The translations under genes and the position numbers were made by a program. DNA of 64,000 nucleotides from Enchytraeus crypticus (lineage: Eukaryota; Annelida; Clitellata; Enchytraeida; Enchytraeidae), in assembly GCA_905160935.1 (NCBI GenBank), contig CAJHZI010000876.1, positions 847,001-911,000 on the forward strand, given 5' to 3'. This document shows, piece by piece, positions 31,392-32,699 of the stretch (positions within the stretch are counted from its first letter, which is position 1; each line of letters starts with the position of its first letter). The notes beneath the pieces were generated by a model. It was not told the DNA's origin. It saw only the letters and a list, made by a program, of their open reading frames with translations, and ran no database searches.

Positions 31392-31514
31392 AAGAAAGAG
31401 ATAGAGAGAGAGAGAGAGAAAGAGAGAGAGAGTTATCTTACGTGGTCTACTGTATCCATTTGCGCATTCAATTATGATCATCATCAGTAGAAGCAGGCTG
31501 TATGTTTTCATCAT
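8480..31514 (-). CDS. Nrx-IV: Neurexin IV / contactin-associated protein (CNTNAP family), complete gene, 27 coding exons
   Basis: Joining the 27 exons listed below gives 4077 nt (1358 residues plus stop), in frame throughout. Approximate layout in residues: signal peptide 1-20; discoidin 36-198, bounded by cysteines; LamG1 200-390; LamG2 391-575; EGF1 576-611; fibrinogen-like 612-846; LamG3 847-1018; EGF2 1019-1058; LamG4 1059-1240; Thr/Pro-containing stalk 1240-1294; membrane helix about 1296-1314; cytoplasmic tail 1315-1358 ending EYFI. This order and length (about 1300 residues in the family) are diagnostic of Nrx-IV/Caspr. Family knowledge: these are type I membrane adhesion proteins of septate or paranodal junctions that pair with contactin and neuroglian-type partners and bind protein 4.1/coracle and PDZ proteins through the tail. 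Exon assignments rest on GT/AG sites, phase and family similarity. Transcript ends and isoforms cannot be seen. The sequence shows no frameshift or internal stop. Confidence 0.95.
8674..8722. repeat. (ATCA)n tract at exon 27 acceptor
   Basis: Tetranucleotide ATCA/ATCG units begin 6 bp from the splice site. Confidence 0.9.
8725..8758 (-). pseudogene. Ghost fragment of exon 27 5' edge
   Basis: CAGTATCAACAGAAACCCTA and TCACCACA repeat 8642-8669 of exon 27 with one change. The acceptor itself is absent. Confidence 0.8.
8935..9180 (+). repeat. Dispersed repeat E with (GAT)n tail, in Nrx-IV intron 26
   Basis: AACGTCAGAAAGGGCATTCG, GGTGAGCGCCTAGGCTCCAG, CTATTCGTATCCTGACCCTA, GGAATTCAAGGGAAGATGAT, then (GAT)n. 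This copy shows the family tail becoming a (GAT)n microsatellite. Confidence 0.8.
9408..9437. repeat. Perfect 14-bp inverted repeat in intron 26
   Basis: CTTGTGACAGATTC, 2-nt loop, GAATCTGTCACAAG. A third copy of one arm (GTGTGACAGATTCCAG) follows at 9440. Confidence 0.92.
9563..9727 (-). CDS. Nrx-IV: Nrx-IV exon 26: juxtamembrane stalk
   Basis: The exon is 165 nt, phase 1 to 1, acceptor ACGCAG, donor GTAAGA. It encodes [20 protein letters not shown], then a Pro/Thr/Leu-rich stretch ([14 protein letters not shown]) and [11 protein letters not shown]. The final cysteine-containing E-D-x-C-G-F and a Pro-rich extracellular stalk precede the membrane helix in family members. Confidence 0.92.
9935..10135 (-). 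repeat. Dispersed repeat C in Nrx-IV intron 25
   Basis: Reverse-strand copy: AAGGTACATATTCACACTCA, TTAGATCAACAAGTTAATCC, GTTTCCCGTTGCCTTCTTCA. Confidence 0.75.
10430..10670 (+). repeat. Dispersed repeat E, full-length, in Nrx-IV intron 25
   Basis: Head TTTCCCCGTGTTGGGTCCGG, GTGTCGTAGAAGGCGACTAA, then AAAGGGCATTCGGTTGGTGA, CCGACCCTGGTTAAACTGGG and GATGATGAT. Confidence 0.8.
10966..11082 (-). CDS. Nrx-IV: Nrx-IV exon 25: end of LamG4
   Basis: The exon is 117 nt, phase 1 to 1, acceptor TGTACAG, donor GTGGGT. It encodes [20 protein letters not shown] and [25 protein letters not shown]-x-R-x-Q-F is the LamG4 closing motif. The exon's first bases seed the 48-bp array in the upstream intron. Confidence 0.95.
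11087..11860. repeat. 48-bp tandem array derived from the exon 25 acceptor edge
   Basis: About ten near-perfect 48-bp units (starts near 11159, 11207, 11255 and so on to 11591) plus three or four diverged ones. Each holds TCATCCCCAGGTTGCGTGG and TCTCTACATCAATCAATC. The parent is the exon 25 edge ATCCATCCCCGGGTTGCGTA plus its intron flank. Because 48 is a multiple of 3 both strands show long open frames, which I regard as meaningless. Confidence 0.9.
11974..12070 (+). repeat. SINE-A, 3' part, in Nrx-IV intron 24
   Basis: Runs from TGTGCGGGGTTCAAATCC to the TTAGCTTTACCAG tail and ends about 50 bp from the donor of exon 24. It is antisense to the gene. Confidence 0.8.
12121..12217 (-). CDS. Nrx-IV: Nrx-IV exon 24: LamG4
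   Basis: The exon is 97 nt, phase 0 to 1, acceptor ATTTAG, donor GTTCGT. It encodes [13 protein letters not shown] and [12 protein letters not shown]. The I-Y-F-G-R-N motif before the last LamG strand is conserved. Confidence 0.9.
12225..12385. repeat. (ATACG/ATACA)n in intron 23
   Basis: Pentanucleotide AATACGATAC units start 8 bp upstream of the exon 24 acceptor. Confidence 0.85.
12405..12668 (-). repeat. Two dispersed repeat E fragments in Nrx-IV intron 23
   Basis: 12412-12480 carries AATGCCAGTTTAACTAGGGT. 12545-12665 carries CATCATCTTCTCCTCTAGAC, TCAGGATTAGAAAAAAATTC and CCTAGGCGCTCACCAACC. Confidence 0.65.
12792..12931 (-). CDS. Nrx-IV: Nrx-IV exon 23: LamG4
   Basis: The exon is 140 nt, phase 1 to 0, acceptor TTGCAG, donor GTTCCT (poor match). 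It encodes [28 protein letters not shown] and GRTITLK. The end was placed where it continues in frame into VDNYP of exon 24. Confidence 0.87.
13035..13110 (+). repeat. Dispersed repeat D in Nrx-IV intron 22
   Basis: Markers AGAGTGGAGGCGTTATATAC, CATGGATCTGCCAGTAAGCA, GTGCACTAAGAGA. The family usually continues into (GA)n. Confidence 0.7.
13250..13465 (-). repeat. SINE-B, full-length, in Nrx-IV intron 22
   Basis: Reverse-strand copy: AAATGATCAACTATGTTGAT, CCAGTCCAGTGAATGTCCG, GGGATTCGAAGCCACGAGAG, GTTACCCCAACTCAATTGAG. Confidence 0.85.
13506..13694 (-). CDS. Nrx-IV: Nrx-IV exon 22: start of LamG4
   Basis: The exon is 189 nt, phase 1 to 1, acceptor CTCACAG, donor GTCAGA (weaker). It encodes [20 protein letters not shown] and [22 protein letters not shown]-x-F and G-L-L-M-F are typical of LamG4 in the family. 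Confidence 0.92.
13700..13975. repeat. Degenerate (ATCA)n over most of intron 21
   Basis: AATCAATCA/ACCAATCAAACA variants fill the intron from the exon 22 acceptor. A reverse-oriented (ATTG)n at 14155-14206 closes the other end at the exon 21 donor. Confidence 0.85.
14213..14332 (-). CDS. Nrx-IV: Nrx-IV exon 21: EGF2
   Basis: The exon is 120 nt, phase 1 to 1, acceptor TGTGTAG, donor GTATGA. It encodes [19 protein letters not shown], then [17 protein letters not shown]: an EGF module with the usual six cysteines plus one at the N-terminal side. The 5' 42 nt plus the acceptor form the unit of a 55-bp array in the upstream intron. Confidence 0.95.
14291..14565. repeat. 55-bp tandem array derived from the exon 21 acceptor edge
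   Basis: Five units start at 14291 (the real exon edge), 14346, 14401, 14456 and 14511. Each contains the acceptor TGTGTAG and the first 42 nt of exon 21. Two worn units lie farther out at about 14705-14760 and 14778-14820, and a trace near 14870. Units 2-4 are almost identical. Confidence 0.92.
14561..14598. repeat. Perfect 17-bp inverted repeat bounding the exon 21 array
   Basis: ATAATAGGGGCTTGACT, 4-nt loop CATC, AGTCAAGCCCCTATTAT. It sits exactly where the 55-bp array ends and repeat E begins. Confidence 0.93.
14600..14702 (+). repeat. Dispersed repeat E fragment in Nrx-IV intron 20
   Basis: GATATGATATAGGACAGAGA, ACAGTATAGTCGTATCCCAA, TAAACTAGGATTCAGGAGAA, then GATGATGGTGATG. Confidence 0.65.
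14935..15205. repeat. Imperfect (GA)n in intron 20
   Basis: GAGAGATAGAGAGGAGAG-type purine tract ending about 11 bp from the exon 20 donor. Confidence 0.88.
15216..15338 (-). CDS. Nrx-IV: Nrx-IV exon 20: end of LamG3
   Basis: The exon is 123 nt, phase 1 to 1, acceptor ATATCAG, donor GTGTGA. It encodes [20 protein letters not shown] and a lysine/glutamate-rich end, VTYGVQPG. Sixty-odd bases of the 3' half recur almost unchanged at 15726-15789 in the upstream intron. Confidence 0.92.
15350..15470 (+). repeat. Dispersed repeat F in Nrx-IV intron 19
   Basis: ACAACATCGAGCACTATTGA, AAGCTGGCGAGCAAAAAGAA, CCAAAAACGGTGCAATCCCA. Confidence 0.75.
15588..15700 (+). repeat. Dispersed repeat H in Nrx-IV intron 19
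   Basis: AGGTACAAACTCTGCTGTGA, TAGTTATGGTAATACCGAAT, GCTCTTTTATGGTAGCCTCT. An inverted copy of its start lies at about 15890-15935, and another inverted copy at 47390-47560. Confidence 0.6.
15726..15789 (-). pseudogene. Ghost copy of the 3' half of exon 20
   Basis: Matches exon 20 from GGTGTCATCATGGATTTGAG to CTTATGGAGTTCAACCTG, almost base for base, but the donor G|GTGTGA has become GTTGTGG. The adjacent repeat F copy was duplicated with it. A fragment of the exon 20 acceptor (CCGCTCCTGATA) also recurs at 15501-15512. Confidence 0.88.
15800..15885 (+). repeat. Dispersed repeat F, second copy in intron 19
   Basis: Near-identical to the 15350 copy through CGGTGCAATTCCAATATG. It follows an echo of exon 20, so both appear to have been duplicated as one block. 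Confidence 0.75.
16401..16622 (-). CDS. Nrx-IV: Nrx-IV exon 19: LamG3
   Basis: The exon is 222 nt, phase 1 to 1, acceptor GTCGCAG, donor GTACGC. It encodes [33 protein letters not shown] and [10 protein letters not shown]. The Q-F-R-Y-D-V-G-N-G and W-H-T-V-x-x-E-R-N motifs are diagnostic of the third LamG of Caspr proteins. Confidence 0.95.
16690..16860 (+). repeat. Dispersed repeat E fragment with (GAT/GAC)n tail, in Nrx-IV intron 18
   Basis: TTTGGTATGTCGTTGGTGAG, TATCCCGACACTAGTTAAAT and TTCTGGGGAAGATGGTGAAA precede GAT/GAC triplets. Confidence 0.6.
17000..17262. repeat. (TA)n block in intron 18
   Basis: Several TATA tracts separated by short GTGTGTACACACA and CTCCG-type islands. Confidence 0.9.
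17282..17452 (-). CDS. Nrx-IV: Nrx-IV exon 18: start of LamG3
   Basis: The exon is 171 nt, phase 1 to 1, acceptor GACGCAG, donor GTAAGT. It encodes [39 protein letters not shown] and [10 protein letters not shown] (TA)n-rich stretch starts close to the donor. Confidence 0.93.
17480..17565 (+). repeat. Dispersed repeat G in Nrx-IV intron 17
   Basis: GCGGTCTCGAAGACCGAACA, CCGGTCATGACACCGCTATA, then (TTA)n. Related copies lie at 24735-24812 and 44905-44997. Confidence 0.65.
18020..18260 (-). repeat. SINE-B, full-length, in Nrx-IV intron 17
   Basis: Reverse-strand copy ending only 17 bp from the donor of exon 17: GGGATTCGAACCAACGCGGG, then GTTACCTCTACACTATTAAG. Confidence 0.85.
18277..18353 (-). 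CDS. Nrx-IV: Nrx-IV exon 17: end of fibrinogen-like region
   Basis: The exon is 77 nt, phase 2 to 1, acceptor TTTGCAG, donor GTGCGT. It encodes [20 protein letters not shown] and RCQGD, the conserved F-G-D-T and G-P-L-R-C end of the region. Confidence 0.92.
18436..18548 (-). repeat. Dispersed repeat D in Nrx-IV intron 16
   Basis: CACTGCCTACTGGCAAGTCC, TCTTCATTTCTGCATATGAG and AATCATCTAAAATACC. An adjoining perfect inverted repeat lies at 18583-18628. Confidence 0.7.
18583..18628. repeat. Perfect 17-bp inverted repeat in intron 16
   Basis: CTCCAGTTTCCTAATAT, 12-nt loop, ATATTAGGAAACTGGAG. Confidence 0.93.
18740..18925. repeat. (CA)n in intron 16
   Basis: CACACACA/CACATACA runs on both sides of an exon 16 echo. 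Confidence 0.88.
18795..19100. repeat. Three copies of the exon 16 donor edge in intron 16
   Basis: Copies begin at about 18798, 18953 and 19077, each containing the reverse complement of CATGGAGCTAAG|GT plus upstream exon sequence (CACAA-CAAGA-CTGCCC). Two keep a GTAG donor start. They alternate with (CA)n tracts and GTGGTGTAACACACA segments, giving a compound repeat with period about 120-155 bp. Confidence 0.85.
19171..19417 (-). CDS. Nrx-IV: Nrx-IV exon 16: fibrinogen-like region, C-terminal lobe
   Basis: The exon is 247 nt, phase 1 to 2, acceptor TTTCAG, donor GTAGTG. It encodes [34 protein letters not shown] and [17 protein letters not shown]. The WWVGR, YWGGS, CNCD and K-D-x-L-P-V motifs match the family closely. 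The 3' edge and donor are copied three times in the downstream intron (about 18798, 18953 and 19077). Confidence 0.95.
19450..19605 (-). repeat. Dispersed repeat F in Nrx-IV intron 15
   Basis: GGACTGATTTTCTGGATTTT, CACCGGCTTGAATTTGTCTC, GATAGTGCTCGATGTTGTCA, ending in TTGTTATTA triplets. Confidence 0.75.
19690..19790 (-). repeat. Dispersed repeat D in Nrx-IV intron 15
   Basis: TGGCAGGTCCATGGTAAATA to TCATATCCGCATACGAAACC. Confidence 0.65.
20149..20403 (-). CDS. Nrx-IV: Nrx-IV exon 15: fibrinogen-like region
   Basis: The exon is 255 nt, phase 1 to 1, acceptor CCGCAG, donor GTAATG. It encodes [39 protein letters not shown] and [19 protein letters not shown]. The C-x-Q-x-I-x-Y-x-C-x-x-S-x-L motif is characteristic of this part of CNTNAP proteins. 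The exon is GC-rich, unlike the surrounding AT-rich introns. Confidence 0.93.
20465..20700 (-). repeat. Dispersed repeat C in Nrx-IV intron 14
   Basis: Reverse-strand copy beginning CACTGCCAAGTGGCAGATTC and including TTCCCGTTGCCTTCCTCAGT. Confidence 0.8.
20748..20911. repeat. (GAT)n-(GGTGAT)n-(GAT)n in intron 14
   Basis: A core of 18 or so perfect GGTGAT hexamers sits between two (GAT)n blocks, an unusually regular compound microsatellite. Confidence 0.92.
21377..21502 (-). CDS. Nrx-IV: Nrx-IV exon 14: start of fibrinogen-like region
   Basis: The exon is 126 nt, phase 1 to 1, acceptor TTGGCAG, donor GTAAGT. It encodes [29 protein letters not shown] and VFE, matching the Y-x-I-D-x-D-G-x-G-x-L-x-P-F-x-V-x-C opening of Caspr fibrinogen-like domains. 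A second possible acceptor 12 nt downstream (GTATCTAG) also keeps frame, but it would remove the family-typical Y-x-V-S-C start. Confidence 0.88.
21508..21715. repeat. Tandem repeat, about 28-45 bp, in intron 13
   Basis: Five or six copies of AACCAATCAAAATATCAATT followed by AGTATTTAAATT variants, starting 6 bp from the exon 14 acceptor. Confidence 0.85.
21755..21897 (+). repeat. SINE-A, full-length, in Nrx-IV intron 13
   Basis: Begins GGCTTTAGCCAGTGGTGATG, has AACCGCAGATCAGTACGTGC and a B box altered to GAGTTAAAATCC, then the usual body. Antisense to the gene. Confidence 0.8.
22072..22178 (-). CDS. Nrx-IV: Nrx-IV exon 13: EGF1
   Basis: The exon is 107 nt, phase 2 to 1, acceptor CTATAG, donor GTAAGT. 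It encodes a complete six-cysteine EGF module: CDPNPC, AVC, FTCDC and YEGSVC. Two degenerate copies of its 5' half lie in the upstream intron at about 22245-22297 and 22312-22385. Confidence 0.95.
22243..22390 (-). pseudogene. Two ghost copies of EGF1 exon 13 (5' half)
   Basis: 22312-22385 reads, after a possible acceptor CTTGTAG, as [22 protein letters not shown] and stop: a recognisable half EGF with four cysteines. 22245-22297 is a shorter piece of the same edge. Both sit in intron 12, on the coding strand, upstream of the real exon 13. Confidence 0.85.
22468..22575. repeat. (GA)n in intron 12
   Basis: Two GA blocks separated by GTGGAGAGTTACAG and A8. Confidence 0.88.
22630..22768 (-). 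CDS. Nrx-IV: Nrx-IV exon 12: end of LamG2
   Basis: The exon is 139 nt, phase 1 to 2, acceptor CCTTCAG, donor GTACGT. It encodes [17 protein letters not shown] and [10 protein letters not shown]. The G-C-M-R-N-L motif and the later cysteine close the LamG fold. The 5' part is unusually G-rich on the coding strand (Gly-Gly-Asp-Ala-Glu-Gly-Gly). Confidence 0.92.
23060..23165 (-). repeat. Dispersed repeat D in Nrx-IV intron 11
   Basis: GTGCACTGCCTACTGGCAGG to CACATACGAGTGGGTATG. Confidence 0.7.
23185..23340 (+). repeat. SINE-B in Nrx-IV intron 11
   Basis: Plus-strand copy lacking the distal tail: AATAGCGAAGGGGTAACGTC, GTGGGTTCGAATCCCAGCCG, CTCGGACATTCACTGGACTG. It separates two copies of the intron sequence next to exon 12. 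Confidence 0.8.
23341..23408. repeat. Duplicate of the intron edge next to exon 12
   Basis: CACCCCCTCCGTGTCCCCCC, GGGGTAAACAAAGTCCAAAC and GATTAGTTAAACCAGG repeat 22744-22803, the exon 12 acceptor edge and adjoining intron, about 600 bp away. Repeats D and SINE-B lie in between, so the duplicate predates them or was carried with them. Confidence 0.75.
23510..23825. repeat. (TGAT/TGAC)n tract at exon 11 donor
   Basis: About 300 bp of GATTGATTGACTGACTG-type units, directly abutting the donor of exon 11. A complementary (ATCA)n lies on the other side of the exon (24011-24280). Confidence 0.9.
23827..24006 (-). CDS. Nrx-IV: Nrx-IV exon 11: LamG2
   Basis: The exon is 180 nt, phase 1 to 1, acceptor GCACAG, donor GTAATC. 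It encodes [29 protein letters not shown] and NYYLGG. The donor runs straight into a (TCAATCA)-type tract on the transcript strand. The 5' edge is echoed upstream at about 24164-24212. Confidence 0.92.
24011..24280. repeat. (ATCA)n tract at exon 11 acceptor
   Basis: Starts 5 bp from the acceptor and is interrupted by the ghost edge at 24160-24215. Confidence 0.9.
24160..24215 (-). pseudogene. Ghost copy of the exon 11 acceptor edge
   Basis: AGAACCCGTCTGTGTAATAC and GCCTCATGCACCGGGGCAAC mirror the first 45 nt of exon 11 (CCCGTCTGTGAAATACAGTG, GCCTCAGCTACCGGGTCAAC) plus its intron flank GCCAATCAATC. Confidence 0.85.
24448..24526 (-). CDS. Nrx-IV: Nrx-IV exon 10: LamG2
   Basis: The exon is 79 nt, phase 0 to 1, acceptor GCTGCAG, donor GTGAGT. 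It encodes [17 protein letters not shown] and NIVSNTLVN, a LamG strand pair (x-L-x-D-G-x-L-x-Y pattern). Confidence 0.9.
24735..24812 (+). repeat. Dispersed repeat G in Nrx-IV intron 9
   Basis: GTAAAGCGGTCTCGAAGACC, GGATACCGGTCATGACATAG, CGGAGGTTATTATTG. Confidence 0.65.
24965..25123 (-). CDS. Nrx-IV: Nrx-IV exon 9: start of LamG2
   Basis: The exon is 159 nt, phase 0 to 0, acceptor CCACAG, donor CCAG|GTGGGA. It encodes [18 protein letters not shown] and [19 protein letters not shown]. The frame stays open for seven more residues, but ending at the GTGGGA donor joins RFQ to IKLNNDG of exon 10 and restores a normal LamG strand. Confidence 0.9.
25200..25705. repeat. Diffuse (TGAT/TGAA)n in intron 8
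   Basis: Low-order ATTGATTGA, GAATGAATG and CTGACTGAT units; old and diverged. Confidence 0.7.
25710..25889 (-). CDS. Nrx-IV: Nrx-IV exon 8: end of LamG1
   Basis: The exon is 180 nt, phase 0 to 0, donor GTTAGT. It encodes [24 protein letters not shown] and the terminal cysteine in YSSSCA. The G-C-L-E-N-V and trailing Cys form the C-terminal LamG disulfide. The acceptor is TTGAAG, with a mediocre pyrimidine tract. Confidence 0.9.
26155..26270 (+). repeat. Dispersed repeat D in Nrx-IV intron 7, with (GA)n tail
   Basis: TGGTATGTGGACATGGAGAG, GGCGTTATATACCATGGACC, CCAGTAGGCAATGCACTAAG, then (GA)n. Confidence 0.75.
26303..26475 (+). repeat. SINE-A, full-length, in Nrx-IV intron 7
   Basis: Begins TGGCTGGAGCCAGTGGCACT, with ACCGCGGATCAGTA and GGTTCAAATCC. 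The tail shows an internal expansion of TTTAGC (four copies). Confidence 0.85.
26574..26752 (-). CDS. Nrx-IV: Nrx-IV exon 7: second part of LamG1
   Basis: The exon is 179 nt, phase 1 to 0, acceptor ATGCAG. It encodes [27 protein letters not shown] and FYQLDLDKM. The WHDVxxxR and V-T-V-D strands are LamG signatures. The donor is GTCTCA, a weak match chosen because it joins DLDKM to IHLGGL of exon 8 in frame. The exact 3' end is therefore less certain than the others. Confidence 0.85.
26757..27062. repeat. (ATCA/GTCA)n spanning intron 6
   Basis: The intron is essentially one tetranucleotide tract from the exon 7 acceptor to the exon 6 donor. It changes strand register near 26980, giving an inverted arrangement. 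Confidence 0.9.
27065..27274 (-). CDS. Nrx-IV: Nrx-IV exon 6: first half of LamG1
   Basis: The exon is 210 nt, phase 1 to 1, acceptor CTGCAG, donor GTAAAT. It encodes [20 protein letters not shown] and [20 protein letters not shown], the standard laminin-G beta-sandwich strands. A copy of the acceptor-flanking sequence (CTGCAGGCAGGAG) recurs at 27601-27613, beyond the TA tract. Confidence 0.93.
27318..27600. repeat. (TA)n then (TATATAT)n in intron 5
   Basis: A TA dinucleotide tract passes into a very regular heptanucleotide-like TATATAT-TATATAT pattern at 27465-27590. Confidence 0.9.
27622..27730 (+). repeat. SINE-B, partial, in Nrx-IV intron 5
   Basis: Head only: TGTCTTGATAGCGTAGGGGT through GGTGAATTGAACTCTCGTTC; the copy breaks at the B box. 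Confidence 0.65.
27819..27960 (-). CDS. Nrx-IV: Nrx-IV exon 5: end of discoidin domain
   Basis: The exon is 142 nt with acceptor TTGCAG and donor GTGAGT, phase 0 to 1. It encodes [16 protein letters not shown] and [10 protein letters not shown], the terminal strand and closing cysteine typical of F5/8C domains. An (ATTG)-type tract lies immediately upstream of the acceptor. Confidence 0.95.
28275..28495. repeat. (TTGTA/TCGTA)n in intron 4
   Basis: TTGTATTGTATCGTATC pentanucleotide tract, broken by the exon 4 ghost edge, reaching the exon 4 donor. Confidence 0.85.
28370..28428 (-). pseudogene. Ghost copy of the exon 4 donor edge
   Basis: On the gene strand it reads [15 protein letters not shown], versus [14 protein letters not shown] in exon 4, with one extra codon. 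The donor GTGAGT has become GCGAGT, a possible GC donor. Confidence 0.85.
28499..28695 (-). CDS. Nrx-IV: Nrx-IV exon 4: discoidin core
   Basis: The exon is 197 nt with acceptor TTTCAG and donor GTGAGT, phase 1 to 0. It encodes [20 protein letters not shown] and then [10 protein letters not shown], followed by [20 protein letters not shown]. These are the hallmark discoidin strands (the AVATQGR motif and a W-x-x-Y strand). The 3' edge is echoed in the downstream intron at 28372-28425. Confidence 0.95.
28760..28990 (-). repeat. Dispersed repeat F, interrupted by SINE-A, in intron 3
   Basis: TTCTGGAATTTGGATTTTTG lies before and GTTTTCGATGTTGTCATTGA after the SINE-A fragment at 28805-28892, implying nested insertion. 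Confidence 0.6.
28805..28892 (-). repeat. SINE-A, partial, in Nrx-IV intron 3
   Basis: Reverse-strand tail and body (AGCTAAAGTTAACGTCAG, GTCAGTGACGGGCGAGCCCA) truncated before the tRNA-like head. It is embedded in a SINE-F copy. Confidence 0.75.
29274..29309 (-). CDS. Nrx-IV: Nrx-IV exon 3: 36-nt in-frame microexon in discoidin domain
   Basis: The 36-nt exon has a T-rich acceptor (GGTTTTAG) and donor GTATGT. It is phase 1 on both sides, so including or skipping it keeps the frame. Included, it adds [12 protein letters not shown] between RGWVG and GGAWTSGVP. Exon 2 joins exon 4 equally well without it (GWVGGGAWTS), and that form looks closer to family members. I infer an optional loop insertion. 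Both splice sites are strong, but no transcript evidence is available. Confidence 0.7.
29755..30045. repeat. TTATGTTGTG tandem tract in intron 2
   Basis: 10-12-bp units GTTTATGTTGTG, about 25 copies, ending in the palindrome at 30049. All three plus frames are open, which is a composition artefact. Confidence 0.9.
30049..30124. repeat. 76-bp nested palindrome in intron 2
   Basis: Arms 30049-30085 and 30088-30124 pair at 33 of 37 positions with a 2-nt centre. Each arm is itself a hairpin (ACTCAATCTC, then GAGATTGAGT). It could extrude as a cruciform or form a cloverleaf-like RNA. Confidence 0.9.
30262..30400 (-). repeat. SINE-A, full-length, in Nrx-IV intron 2
   Basis: Reverse-strand copy from GGTAAAGCTAAGGTTAGCGT to ACTGATCCGCCGTTGAGTAT and CCACTGACTCGAGCC. 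Same orientation as Nrx-IV. Confidence 0.8.
30580..30732 (-). CDS. Nrx-IV: Nrx-IV exon 2: start of discoidin domain
   Basis: The acceptor TGTAG and donor GTGAGT give 153 nt, phase 1 to 1. The exon encodes [20 protein letters not shown] and then an ASSVMSP-type stretch, the usual opening of a F5/8 type C domain: first disulfide cysteine, then the segment leading to the ligand-binding loops. It ends in LGRLRGWVG, directly before the loop where exon 3 is inserted. Confidence 0.92.
30735..31048. repeat. (ATACG/ATACA)n in intron 1
   Basis: About 310 bp of AATACGATAC-type units starting at the exon 2 acceptor. Confidence 0.88.
31048..31320 (+). repeat. Dispersed repeat C in Nrx-IV intron 1
   Basis: CAGTACGTAAGAGGCAACTA to GAACTTGCCACTTGGCAGTG, followed by a (GA)n tract that ends at the exon 1 donor. 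Confidence 0.8.
31321..31433. repeat. (GA)n next to exon 1 donor
   Basis: GAGAGAGAAAGAG tract ends 8 bp from the exon 1 donor; on the transcript it is (CU)n. Confidence 0.9.
31442..31514 (-). CDS. Nrx-IV: Nrx-IV exon 1: start codon and signal peptide
   Basis: This exon gives 24 codons plus one base. The ATG at 31514-31512 is followed by a second ATG. The open frame extends upstream without another ATG, so this is the likely start. Residues [20 protein letters not shown] form a classic secretory signal: a lysine, a Leu/Met/Ile-rich core and a small-residue cleavage site after about residue 20. The donor is CCAC|GTAAGA at 31441 (phase 1). The 5'UTR and promoter were not identified. Confidence 0.88.
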
Positions 31515-31739
31515 CTCGACAGAAAAGCGATATACCACTGAGGATTAATTATTCGTACTTTTTATGTTTCGATACCAAAGTAATAAAGTTTTTATTGACG
31601 GTGTTTTTATCAACAGCAGTCTCTTAACCCGTTCCTGAGGTCAGGTAGACAATTCCTTAAACTTGTTCCCGGTAACTTTTTCCCGAAACTTGTTCCCGAA
31701 ACTTGTTCCCGGAACTTGTTCCTGTAACTCTTCCAGGAG

Positions 31740-32095
31740 CTTGTTTCTGAAACCTGTCTTTTAAAGCAGCTCCTATTCCTGAGGAGGTCAGTTCCTGGAC
31801 ATTAGTGCTGAGAACTTCTCCAGATTATTGCTCCAGGTTCTCTGGTGCTCTCCTGTAAACTCTCCTGTTTATTGCTCCAGCTCCTCAGATTCTCTGCTGT
31901 AAACGGCTCCTGTTTATTGCTCCAGGTCCTCAGATTCTCTCCTATGAACTGCTCCTGTTTATTGCTCCAGATTATTGCTCCAGGTCCTCAAATTCTCTCC
32001 CGTAAACTGCTTCTTAGAACTGCTCCTGATTATTGCTCCAGGTCCTCTGGTTCGCTCCTGTAAACTGCTGTGTAGAACTGCTCCTGCTCCTTGTG
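31740..32095. repeat. Degenerate tandem repeat, about 40-45 bp, upstream of Nrx-IV
   Basis: TTATTGCTCCAGGTCCTCAG, ATTCTCTCCTGTAAACTGCT and CCTG recur about eight times with indels. Preceded by a shorter ACTTGTTCCCGGAACTTGTT repeat at 31655-31760. This lies in the interval where the Nrx-IV promoter or 5'UTR would be. Confidence 0.8.
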
Positions 32096-32271
32096 TCTGC
32101 TCCAGAGAATTTCTATTGATAGTTTTAAATTCTAGAATTTATATTTTAGCCTGTTCTGCTAATTCACTCGTCGATACCATTTTAAGATAGTCCTTTATTT
32201 AATAATAAGTATAGCTGTATCACTACAAAGCCATAAACTACTGCCAATCATCGACTACTGCCAATCATAAA

Positions 32272-32649
32272 CTACTGCCAGTCTTCGTCAAGTTCTAGAT
32301 ATTTCAGCATATCAAGAAGTTTAGCCACCGTAACAGAGGCAATAGCGAGTAAATCCAGTAAGCGCTTAAACAATTTACATAAGAAAACAATGTTATCGTG
32401 TACTGGTTTCAAAATGTTGCGCATAAATGGCTTCAGAATGTTGCGCAGAAATTCCGGAGATAAACTTAAAGGTACCGATGCAAGACGTTTAATGCCTCCA
32501 AGCGTTGCAGCTATAGGCAACACTACAATCTTAGCTAGAAGCCACGCGAAACTGAGTAGTGAACCTATGTAAAAATATAAAATCGCAAAGCCCAGTAAAC
32601 CTAAATCTATATAAACAAGTTTTGGAGAGATATGGCTTCCAGCGTCCAT
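32272..32649 (-). CDS. Unrecognised small hydrophobic protein, single exon, 125 residues
   Basis: The open frame starts at ATG 32649-32647 and ends with DEDWQ and a stop at 32272. I do not recognise it. An N-terminal hydrophobic stretch (about residues 13-47: LGLLGFAILYFYIGSLLSFA and onward) could be one or two membrane helices. A middle region holds an internal duplication, LRNILKP then MRNILKP. The C-terminal half is amphipathic and Leu-rich and ends acidic. The composition is not simple-repeat, unlike most ORFs here, which favours a real gene. No introns, 5' signals or relatives are evident. It lies 758 bp upstream of the Nrx-IV start on the same strand, so it could also be an exon of another transcript or a transposon relic. 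Confidence 0.35.
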   Translation of the reverse strand: MDAGSHISPKLVYIDLGLLGFAILYFYIGSLLSFAWLLAKIVVLPIAATLGGIKRLASVPLSLSPEFLRNILKPFMRNILKPVHDNIVFLCKLFKRLLDLLAIASVTVAKLLDMLKYLELDEDWQ

Positions 32650-32699
32650 ACTTAATGTAATATTACTGTTCAATGTGAAGTATGGAAAATTTAGTTAAA

